The notes beneath the pieces are model-generated. The model saw nothing but the letters and a program-made list of their open reading frames with translations, had not been told where the DNA came from and did not search any database. Shown here piece after piece: positions 9,059 through 17,400 of a stretch of DNA of 64,000 nucleotides; within the stretch, counting starts at the first letter, position 1, and the number at the start of each line of letters is the position of its first letter. The position numbers and the translations under genes were made by a program. The stretch spans positions 62,001-126,000 of the forward strand of contig NZ_CAKLCM010000003.1 of assembly GCF_921292975.1 (NCBI RefSeq), read 5' to 3'. Origin of the DNA: Vibrio hippocampi. Its GTDB lineage: Bacteria; Pseudomonadota; Gammaproteobacteria; Enterobacterales; Vibrionaceae.

Positions 9059-9100
9059 CCTACTAAATTTCCTTAAATAAGCATAATTATGATTTTGTTT

Positions 9101-9146
9101 ATGTAAGACAAATTGTTGCAGATTTTTAAGTTATATTGTGTGACAA
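9101..9146. promoter_or_regulatory. Two copies of candidate operator WTGTNNNACAW upstream of first porin
   Basis: ATGTAAGACAA (9101-9111) and TTGTGTGACAA (9136-9146) lie 35 bases apart upstream of the porin. The TTGT/ACAA half-sites are of a type bound by FadR-subfamily GntR proteins, three of which are encoded nearby. The assignment is inferred. Confidence 0.45.
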
Positions 9147-9495
9147 ATGTCGAAAATCATATACACGAGTTGAAACTTTTTATTGAGTATGAGCTCAGTT
9201 GTCTATTTAAAGTCCTTGTTTTTAAGGGGTTTGAGGCATTTTTCTTAACAGGATAAAACAAAATTATCACAAATTGATACGATGACTCAGTTCGCGCTGT
9301 ATAAGTAATGTCCAACTATTAATGTTTTTGCTTGCATGTTTATCGGTAGTATTTGTAGGGCAATACGTGTTTTTGTGTTGAGCAGTTTTGATAGTAGGTA
9401 ATGGGGGAACCGAGTTTGGTTACTGAAAAGAGATGGCTAGTGAAGAACATAGATAGCGAAAAAAGAGAGATAGCCAGTCTTAGTCTTGCAAAAAA
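9147..9495. other. Intergenic region between two porins
   Basis: No gene was recognised here. The stretch is AT-rich next to the porin promoter, and the remainder appears to be 3' flank of the second porin. Confidence 0.5.
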
Positions 9496-9541
9496 TGAGA
9501 GGCCAGATTGGTATGTCGTTGGTGACACAGTTCTGGCCTAT
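9496..9541 (-). terminator. Possible terminator of the second porin
   Basis: On the minus strand, AGGCCAGA and TCTGGCCT pair across a long loop of about 28 bases and lead to a run of Ts near 9490. The long loop makes this only a probable terminator. Confidence 0.5.
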
Positions 9542-9601
9542 TTATTACAGCTTTGAGTGAATCTTGTTTAGTCTACCACTAAGCCTTATTAGCAAGTCCG
9601 A

Positions 9602-10324
9602 TTAGAAGCTGTAGGTGATACCGACACGACTTCGTAGCTGGCGGCTACCGCGATCGTCCTCACAAGCACTTGATGCACAGCCAATATTACCTAGCTCAAA
9701 GTAAGGTCTCCAATCCCAACCTTTCTGCTTATAGCCGACTTTCAGGTTGTAGTCCCACTCGTATTGACCATTGGTGCCTTTGCTCCATTTGTCGCTAATG
9801 AAGTCCTCGTCATAGTTACCTTCAAGACCAAACTGCCAGTAGCCAACGTTCCAGTTTAGGTTTGCAGTGATCTTACTACTGTTTACATAGCCGTATTTTT
9901 CACCGTCACGACCGGTTGTTGTGTTGTCTTCAGAGTAGTTTCTGAATTGGTGACGGTAACGTAGTTGGGCAGTAAGACCATTATCAAATTTATATTGAAC
10001 TCTAACCTGCGGCTTATAGGTGGTGTTACCGTTAGCAAAGGTAATTGGCATCGAAGGTTGAATACGCCAGTGCTTGTCGAGATCAAAGCGGTAGCCGTAT
10101 TCGAACTCGTTGTCACCGCGCTCTATATCAGAGAAGGGTTTACCGGTTTGTTTGGCTTCAAGGCCAAAGAAATGCTTACCAGAACTGCCGCTGATTTTTA
10201 CACGGCTATTATATTGATCTTGTTTGTTTCGATACTCTTGACGGAAATCGAGAGACGCAGCACTCACTGAAGACACGGCAACGACCGAGATGACGCCAAT
10301 GGCGATTTTATTAAAGCTGTGCAT
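9602..10324 (-). CDS. kdgM: KdgM-family outer-membrane oligouronate porin
   Basis: This is a 240-residue porin. I chose the ATG at 10324 because it begins a proper signal peptide (MHSFNKIAIGVISV, cleavage near SAAS) and has AGGGA upstream; the frame opening at 10393 would add a non-signal extension. The mature part is a small beta barrel ending GITYSF, with the terminal Phe used for outer-membrane insertion. Shared blocks with the porin at 8330, such as KPFSD, RGDNE and YRHxF, show that they are paralogues. It likely admits alginate oligosaccharides. An unusual repeated leader and a candidate operator sit immediately upstream. Confidence 0.88.
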   Translation of the reverse strand: MHSFNKIAIGVISVVAVSSVSAASLDFRQEYRNKQDQYNSRVKISGSSGKHFFGLEAKQTGKPFSDIERGDNEFEYGYRFDLDKHWRIQPSMPITFANGNTTYKPQVRVQYKFDNGLTAQLRYRHQFRNYSEDNTTTGRDGEKYGYVNSSKITANLNWNVGYWQFGLEGNYDEDFISDKWSKGTNGQYEWDYNLKVGYKQKGWDWRPYFELGNIGCASSACEDDRGSRQLRSRVGITYSF

Positions 10325-10343
10325 GAGAATTTTCCCTATTAGC

Positions 10344-10388
10344 ATTGTTGTTATAAATATTGTTGTTGTAAACATTGTTGTTATGTAT
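10344..10388. repeat. Three 15-bp tandem units in porin leader
   Basis: Units at 10344-10358, 10359-10373 and 10374-10388 each begin ATTGTTGTTRT. On the coding (minus) strand they read as repeated AACAACAAT, an unstructured CAA-rich leader just before the ribosome site. The last unit overlaps the candidate operator at 10383-10393. Confidence 0.8.
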
Positions 10389-10393
10389 GACAA
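10383..10393. promoter_or_regulatory. Candidate operator upstream of second porin
   Basis: ATGTATGACAA lies 59 bases before the porin start, a position similar to those at the other two porins. GntR binding is inferred. Confidence 0.4.
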
Positions 10394-10657
10394 ATATGCT
10401 AAAGAACGACTTTTAATTTGTATGTGATGTTGATCGTTTACAAATTTTCAAAAAAGTAACTGAATATGAACCCGAACGAGGTGGGGTAATCATTAAGTTT
10501 ATGATTAATAATTATTTTTAATGCCTGTTGAGTGCGTTTTTTTTGCCAGCGCTAGTAAGGTGATGTATCTCTTGCTTACATTTGGACATAGAAAACCAAG
10601 CCGAAATACGCTTGACGGCATGAAAGTTGTTGGGTTTTTTGGGGAATAAAAAGAAGG
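10394..10657. other. Intergenic region upstream of second porin
   Basis: No gene was recognised. It should hold the promoter of the second porin and ends at the hairpin that closes the binding-protein gene. Confidence 0.5.
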
Positions 10658-10680
10658 AAGGGTGCTAAGTGCACCCTTTT
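10658..10680. terminator. Hairpin downstream of binding-protein gene
   Basis: AAGGGTGC and GCACCCTT form an eight-bp stem with a five-base loop and short T-rich flanks, 40 bases beyond the stop codon of the gene at 10720-12264. Confidence 0.65.
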
Positions 10681-10719
10681 GTCATATTTTAATTTGAGGT
10701 CAAAGCCTCAATGGAATCT

Positions 10720-12264
10720 TTACTTATAAGCACGATCGTAAGCCGACTGCATCACTTCGATCACTTGAGGGAAGCCCATTCGCTTGATGGTTTCTTGATA
10801 TTGAGGCCAGTCTTTTTCGACATCACGCGATCCAAGAATCCATGCTTGTTGCATTTCAAGCATGTAGTCGCGGACGGTTACCCAATGTTTATCGTACACG
10901 TCTTTCTCTTTGGCGTTCATCGACACACCCATAAACGGTTCAAGTAGATAGTCGCCTTGGTCGTAAAGTTTAATGCCTTCTAGCGCGTATTTGTTTGACC
11001 ATTGAACTTCGTAACTATAGTCCATTGGGAAGCCACGCTGAATTTGAGCACCAATAGCCCAAAGTTGCGCGTTGACGGGGGTATCAGACTCGAGTACTGA
11101 CGCCTTGAACTTAGGCTTACCATCCACTATTTCATATTGCTCACCCTCGATCCCGAAGTTTGCGAGGCGCTTACCTTCCGGAGTAAACCAGAAGTCGAAG
11201 TACTTGATGGTTTCGACGGGATGCTTGTTGGTGTAGGAGATTGCCCAGCCATCAGGTTTGACTTTGGCGCGGCGGTGTTCTTCAACGCGTTTTCCGCTGA
11301 TGCCCGCAGGCGGAACAAACGCTTTAAATTCAAAGCCTGGAACTTTGTCTTTTAAAGAGTCGTTATAACCAGAGGTGGAGGCAAACCAATCATGAGTCAT
11401 ACCGCCAATATCATTGGATAGTAAGTACTCACGAGAGCGACTGCCACGAGTGAAAATTTCTGCATCGATCAGCCCTTCTTTGTACCATTTGGCGAGGTTT
11501 TTTATCCCTTCTTTATAGGCTTCTTCAGAGTAACCGTGCGCAATTTTACCGTCACTCACATAGAAGTCATGGAAGATATCAGAGCCTGACATTCTGCCGT
11601 CCCATAAGGTCACAAGGCGTATCATTTCTTGCCAGTGGCGAGCGAAGAATGGCACCTCATCTTTTTTGCCGTTGCCATTAGGATCTTGATCGCGGAATGC
11701 TTTGAGGACTTCGTACACTTCATCGACGTTCTGTGGCACTTCAAGGTTAAGCTTGTTCAACCAGTCGTAACGAATAAAGTAACCGCGCCCATACTTACCA
11801 TCTGGTAGATAAGGGATGTAGTAAATATTGCCATCTGCCGCTTTGATTGAAGATGCAATATCTGGGTTTTTATCGAAGAACGCTTGAATATTTGGCGCAT
11901 GCTCTTCAATAAGTTTGTTTAGGGGTAAAAATGCCCCTTCTGGACCATAGGTGTTCACGTTATCACGCATACTTGACCCGCCGACAATATCAGGTAGGTC
12001 ACCTGAAGCGATTAACAAGTTAAACGCTTCCTCACTCTTAGTGGTTGCCATAGAAGCCACATTGTTAAGGTGCATATTAGTAAGACGTGCAGCCTCTTTT
12101 TCGACGGGCCAGTCATTGCTGTAAACAAACTTTTTTTGGTGTAAGTGGATATCGAGTTTAAGTGGCTTATCTGCCACTTTGTAGGCTCCATCATCAGCGG
12201 CGAATGTGGCTGGTGACGTGATGGCGACTGCGATTAACGCAGGTAAAGTTGTTTTCACGTTCAT
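10720..12264 (-). CDS. Periplasmic alginate-binding protein, AlgQ1/AlgQ2-like (ABC transporter solute-binding protein)
   Basis: This 514-residue protein has a signal peptide (residues 1-22, cleavage after FA) and is a large two-lobed binding protein. It matches, from memory, the alginate-binding proteins AlgQ1 and AlgQ2 of Sphingomonas A1 along the whole length: FNLLIASGDLPDIVGG, GNIYYIPYLPDG, THDWFAST and the KPDGWAI block all have counterparts. The calcium loop is intact, with Asp194, Asn196, Asn198, Lys200, Asp202 and Glu203 at exactly AlgQ2 spacing. AlgQ normally hands alginate to the AlgM1-AlgM2-AlgS importer. No permease or ATPase gene is present in this window, so its partner is unknown. 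It sits among KdgM-type porins on the same strand. Confidence 0.88.
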   Translation of the reverse strand: MNVKTTLPALIAVAITSPATFAADDGAYKVADKPLKLDIHLHQKKFVYSNDWPVEKEAARLTNMHLNNVASMATTKSEEAFNLLIASGDLPDIVGGSSMRDNVNTYGPEGAFLPLNKLIEEHAPNIQAFFDKNPDIASSIKAADGNIYYIPYLPDGKYGRGYFIRYDWLNKLNLEVPQNVDEVYEVLKAFRDQDPNGNGKKDEVPFFARHWQEMIRLVTLWDGRMSGSDIFHDFYVSDGKIAHGYSEEAYKEGIKNLAKWYKEGLIDAEIFTRGSRSREYLLSNDIGGMTHDWFASTSGYNDSLKDKVPGFEFKAFVPPAGISGKRVEEHRRAKVKPDGWAISYTNKHPVETIKYFDFWFTPEGKRLANFGIEGEQYEIVDGKPKFKASVLESDTPVNAQLWAIGAQIQRGFPMDYSYEVQWSNKYALEGIKLYDQGDYLLEPFMGVSMNAKEKDVYDKHWVTVRDYMLEMQQAWILGSRDVEKDWPQYQETIKRMGFPQVIEVMQSAYDRAYK

Positions 12265-12748
12265 CTTTCGTTTCCCTATAGTTTCTTTATAGTTATGGTG
12301 TTTTTATTATGGTTGCGAGTATATTTCTAGGAGAGGGTTGCTCAATAATCCAGCAGCTTTTGTGTTATAATTATACAAAATGTTAAAAAAGATAAACGTG
12401 TCACATTGCCAACCGTGTTGATACAGAAAACCCTGTGATGAATGCGATGATTCAACAAATACTGCTTATATGAAGAAGAGAAGAGGCTTTAGCCTCTTCT
12501 CTTAAGTTTAATAAAATTATGTGGTTATATGGGTAATTGTCGCTGGCACACTGGAGCCATAGAGCAGTGGCAAAAGGTCAATCGCAAAACTTTCAGCTCA
12601 TACCTTCTGCACGTTTGAAACAGGGCAAACGTTTATTGCAATCATGAGCGAATAAATAACAAGCAGAAAATGTAACCAATCGGTAGTGATATAAAAAGTA
12701 GGTATTGAAATGAAAGGTTATTGGTAAGGAGTGGCAATTGAGTTGGAT
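12265..12748. other. Intergenic region upstream of the AlgQ-like gene
   Basis: No gene was seen. It contains a 12-bp perfect hairpin at 12476-12503 (TTTA loop) without a strong T run, and a TTATACAA half-site at 12371-12378 about 110 bases upstream of the AlgQ-like start. Confidence 0.5.
12476..12503. other. 12-bp hairpin of unknown role
   Basis: AAGAGAAGAGGC and GCCTCTTCTCTT pair around TTTA. There is no flanking T run on either strand, so it is not a typical terminator. Confidence 0.6.
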
Positions 12749-12780
12749 AAAAAAACCTAGACCCGAAGGTCTAGGTTTTT
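12749..12780 (-). terminator. Terminator of the third porin
   Basis: A 13-bp perfect stem has a TTCG tetraloop on the minus strand and is followed by seven Ts. It begins 23 bases past the porin stop codon. Confidence 0.92.
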
Positions 12781-12802
12781 AGGTGTGGTTTTTGAGGCGT
12801 GA

Positions 12803-13555
12803 TTAGAAAATGTAATCAGCAGAAAGACGGTATTGGAAATCCTCTTTCCAGTCTGTTGCGCCGTTATGAATGTCACGAGTTGATTCTTTACGTAGACCAG
12901 CACGTAAGCGCCACTTGTTGTCGAAACGTTGTTGTACTTCAAAGGTGTGGCGAATACGGTTCCATCCTTCTTGCCCTCTCACTGTGTAGCGTGGAGAGAA
13001 GTAATAAGAAACCGTCGCTTTGTTTACTTTGTAGTGGAACTCATTGGTTGGCTGTACTTGCCAGCGTGAAGAGTCGTCGCTATCTACGTGGTTAATGTCA
13101 AGGATTTCTGGAACGAATACCCATTGGAATTTTTTGCCGAAACGAACTCTGTTACGTAGACGAAGTTCACCGCGCTCTGAGTTATTAGAGTTTGTTTCTG
13201 GGAAGTGGTCGATACGAACACGCACATCTCTCAGTAACCATTCTGGTGTGCCTAGCTTCGAGAAAGTCGTCTCTGAACGCCAACGAGTATCATCGTATAG
13301 CTTCTCATTGTCCGACTCACGGTATTTTAGCACTGAACTAATGTGGTCATTAAACTTATACCCTACATAGCCTTCCATACGAAAACGGCTAGCGGAATCA
13401 TCTTTTTCGATACCAAATAGAACATTGTTGTCATTAACTTCAATACCCGCTTCAATGGTATCGGTATAGGCTTGGTTTAAATAAAACGAGCCCTTTGCTG
13501 CCAAAGCAGCTGGCGCCATCACTGCTGCAATAAGTAAAATAGATGCTTTTTTCAT
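12803..13555 (-). CDS. Outer-membrane beta-barrel protein, distant KdgM/OmpG-like porin
   Basis: This 250-residue protein starts at the ATG at 13555, which has AAGGGA upstream and opens a signal peptide (cleavage near ALAA, residue 20). The mature chain is rich in alternating aromatic beta strands and ends LSADYIF, consistent with an outer-membrane barrel. It is clearly diverged from the two KdgM-type porins nearby and shares no long blocks with them, but size and position suggest it also passes oligosaccharides. A candidate operator lies 58 bases upstream, as with the other porins. The exact family is uncertain. Confidence 0.78.
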   Translation of the reverse strand: MKKASILLIAAVMAPAALAAKGSFYLNQAYTDTIEAGIEVNDNNVLFGIEKDDSASRFRMEGYVGYKFNDHISSVLKYRESDNEKLYDDTRWRSETTFSKLGTPEWLLRDVRVRIDHFPETNSNNSERGELRLRNRVRFGKKFQWVFVPEILDINHVDSDDSSRWQVQPTNEFHYKVNKATVSYYFSPRYTVRGQEGWNRIRHTFEVQQRFDNKWRLRAGLRKESTRDIHNGATDWKEDFQYRLSADYIF

Positions 13556-13612
13556 TATTTGATTCCCTTGGATTGATCTTATATTTAGCATTGGAACGAT
13601 TTAATTGTCCTA

Positions 13613-13623
13613 ATGTCTGACAA
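13613..13623. promoter_or_regulatory. Candidate operator upstream of third porin
   Basis: ATGTCTGACAA sits 58 bases before the start codon and is followed by ATATG, the same flank as at 10383-10393. GntR binding is inferred. Confidence 0.4.
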
Positions 13624-14434
13624 ATATGTTAGATACTCTTTCGGCTTAATAATGAGAAATAAGTCACAGCGGATGTATTAATGATAATTATTAAATCAAT
13701 AGGGTTATATTTACTTTTTATATTTGAATTAATTTGTTACAGAGCGTCAATCGCTTTGAAATTTTTCATGATGATTTTCGTTTCTAAGTATCCTTATGAA
13801 AATACTAAGATTTAATTTCTCTTAATATGCACCCATTCCTACTTGTCTAAGTTATTTTTCATAATATAGATTTATTTTCGCCTAGGCATTATATTTGTTT
13901 CTGATAAGAATTTATGACTAACTTTTTGATTTTACTGTTAAGTGATGCTGGCTTGATGGCGAGTTCAAATGGGGGGTGTGTTAGTGAATGTAACGAAATG
14001 GAAGAGCTTCTATTTATTGCAAAGTATGAAAATAATAATTATAAATGATGGGTAAGATGATTTTATTCAACTCTGTTCACAGATGGATAAGGTTGTTGTT
14101 ATCACGTTTCCCATTTTCGTGATAAATAATTTTTATTATTTAGTTAGTGTGGGAGTATTATTGGTGTTGATTCGGTGTGAGATTCTTGATTTTTATTATT
14201 GCTAAGTAATCTTATTCGGTGTTGATGTATATATGTGTAGGCTAACTTGATATTTACATGGTGGTTTTTATCAGGATACGGATTTACTCTCGCTTTAATA
14301 CCCTGAATCGAAAATGATACCAAATAAGAGTTCAAGTTAACTAACCAACAGTTAGTGTGACGGTGAGTAAGCCTAACTCAGTGATTGATTCTACGTTTTT
14401 AGGTACTAACTTTGCTTACTAATGGAATACAAAA
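13624..14434. other. Long AT-rich divergent intergenic region
   Basis: About 800 bases without a supportable gene separate the third porin from the macroglobulin operon. The base composition is strongly AT-rich. Promoters for both sides must lie here, but I could not place them with confidence. Confidence 0.5.
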
Positions 14435-17400
14435 ATGAAAACCTTACCTACCTCACTGATAGCAGCACTTTGGTTGTTAATCAGTATGCTATTTGCTCAT
14501 AGTGCATTGGCGGTCTCAGTGGCTCATCTTTCTACAGGTAGAATAGACGCGAAAACGAGCATTATCGTAGAACTTGAAGGCGCAACGTTACCTATCTACT
14601 TACCTGTTAAAAAGGATGGTGTTGATATCGCTGCAGAGTGGGCATTATCCCACGATCATAGCTTTCAATATCTCGATGTTGAGAAATATGGCTTAGGTGA
14701 GTTTGAGGTCAGTCTAAGTAGTGTCAGTAGAAAAAATGGACTCGATAAACAAGAGCATATTTCAATTTATGAAGCGTCACCGAGTATTCGCGTCGTAGGA
14801 ACGGGTCCATTTGTTAATGCGAGTGGGAACCGAGCCATTCCTATCGAAGCGGTGAACGCGACCGCAGCGAGTCTTTCTATTTACAAAGTGAATGATATTC
14901 CTGACCTTTTTAACGAGTATTTTTACACGAATAAGCTTCTTTCGTGGCGTGCAAATCGATTAAGAAAAAACTTTGAACACGTGACGGATCTCACCTTCAA
15001 GCTGCCTTTAGGTCGTCCGAATGAACCTAAATTATCCAATCTCACTCTACCCGACGAGCTAGAAAATGGCTGGTATATCATTGCAATAAAACCATCAGAT
15101 TTGTTTGATGATCCCGAGGTTTTCCATGTACTTCTGTCTGATATCGGCTTACAAGCTAAGGTATTTGGAAAAAATGCCTCCCTTCAAGCGGTAGATCTTA
15201 AATCTGGCGAACCACTTAGCCATGGCAAAGTAACCATTATCAGTAAAGATGGTGTTCGTGCTACTGCTGAGCTCAACAATGGGTTTGCTCAGTTTGAGTA
15301 TAAAGAAAGAGCAGAAACGGACATCATCCTAGTCGAGCATCAAGAACATTTGGCAATATTGCCTTTGAAAGAAGTGCCTCTTGATTTGTCTGACTTTGAT
15401 GTGACTGGAGCACAGCAAAAAGCGCTCAGTACGTTTATATTTTCGAACCGTGACTTATTCAAACCCGCTGAAACAGTCTCATTCAATATCGTATTAAGGC
15501 AGGTGAGCGGGCACTTGTCTGCGGAAAACAGTGTTTTTGTTGAGGTGATTAAGCCTGATGGCAAAGTTGCAGTATCTGAAACGCTAGATGAGCTTAGGTC
15601 TGGTCTATTTACCTATGAGTTCGCAATCCCTAGTTCAGCTAAGCTTGGAAGGTGGACACTGTCGGTGAAAACGAACGCGAGTGAAGAAAATGGTCTTGGA
15701 CAATTTTTCTTCAACGTTGCAGAGTTTGTCCCGGAACGCATGGACTTAGACATTGACTCCCCAGAATTTGTTGTCGCGGGACAAGAGGTGTCAGTATACG
15801 CATCAGGTCGCTATCTATACGGACAAAAGGCTGCGGGTAACCGATTCGTGGCGTCTAGTGTATTAAGATCAATTGATTTCTTTCCCGGTCAATACCAAGA
15901 TTATTTCGTTGGCAAACAACATTACATTAGTTCGTATGAATCACCTGATGATGTCGAAATTGAATTGAATGAAGAAGGGCATGGTGAATATCAGCTCACT
16001 GCTATCGATCCAAGTGTTCTTGATGGACCCGCTCGTCTAACCGTAAGTAATCAACTTTTTGAAAGTGGTGGAGCAACAACGACACGGGTAACGCGTCTAT
16101 TGGTTTCCAATCAAAACTCCGTAGTGGGAATTCGTCCGCATTCAGAGCAATTTAACTATTTTGATGATGCGAATTTTTCTTTGCTTCTTCTCAATCATAA
16201 GGGCGATAATCCTGTCTCCGGTAAAGTCAGCGTTAAGCTAGAACGTAACCGAGGTGGTTATTATTGGGTTTATAGTGAAGGCTCTGGCTGGGATTTGAAT
16301 CGCGATGATAAATGGCGTCTCACAGATTTTAAGCAGATTGACTTTGGTCTTAAACCCCAGTCTCTTTCTTTTCCTGTTGAATGGGGTAACTATCGTGTTA
16401 CGGCTACGTCACCTGATGGTCAAGAGACAGTATACAGTTTCTATGTCGGCTGGAGAGAAGGCGAAAGGCAAGTCCCAGTAAAACCAGATCAGCTGGCTAT
16501 GTCGGTTAATAAGGAGAGTTACCTTGATGGTGAGTCAATCGATATAGAGATCAACTCTCCGGTCTCTGGTATGGTTTCGCTTGAGCTAGTGGGTGATCGG
16601 ACTTATGTGCAAAAGCAGGTGCGTACCGAAGGCAAACTGACCACCCAGATCCAACTGCCAGAATCACTAGCACGACATGATTTATATTTAATTGCGACTC
16701 TGGTAAACACGGAAAACGCTTATACTCGTCGTCTATTAGCGGTTCAACCGATCAAGCTCAATCGTGATAACAACAAAATCGATGTTCAGCTTGAGATGCC
16801 TCGGCGATTCGAGCCATACAAAACGCATTGGATTACAGTTAAGGCAAAAACGAAAGAGCCTTTGCAGGACCCTTATGTGGTGTTGACTATTGCTGATAAG
16901 GGGATTTTGAATCTCTCTCGATATCATGTGCCAGATATCTTTAATCAGTTCTATGGTCAAAAGCGCCTTACTGCAGATATTATCGACCTCTATTCTAGAC
17001 AGTTTGAAACAAGACCATCTTCATTTATCACTCATCGGTATGGTGGTGATGGTGATTCGGACAGTAGTGGTAGACCACTTGATGGACTTGTCGAAAGCAA
17101 AACGTTTAATCACGTATTTGCTCCCGTTGCTCTAGATAAAAATGGTGAGGCACGTATTGAAGTTAAAGTGCCTGACTACAATGGCGAAGTTCAAGTTGTC
17201 GCCACTGTTATTGATCGAAATCGATTTGGTCATCACGTTGAAGATCTTAAAGTCAGTGCCCCAATTGTTGCGGAACTGTCTGTACCCCGCTTCTTTGCCA
17301 TTGAAAGCACGAGTCAAATAATGCTCGAAGCCGCCAACCAAACGAATGAACCCCAAATTGTGACACTGGACATCGCCACGCAAGGGGGAGCGGAGCTGAT

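Noticed and set aside
9340..9528. 62-codon minus-strand frame between the porins
   Set aside because: It overlaps the probable porin terminator, has no ribosome site and encodes low-complexity sequence.
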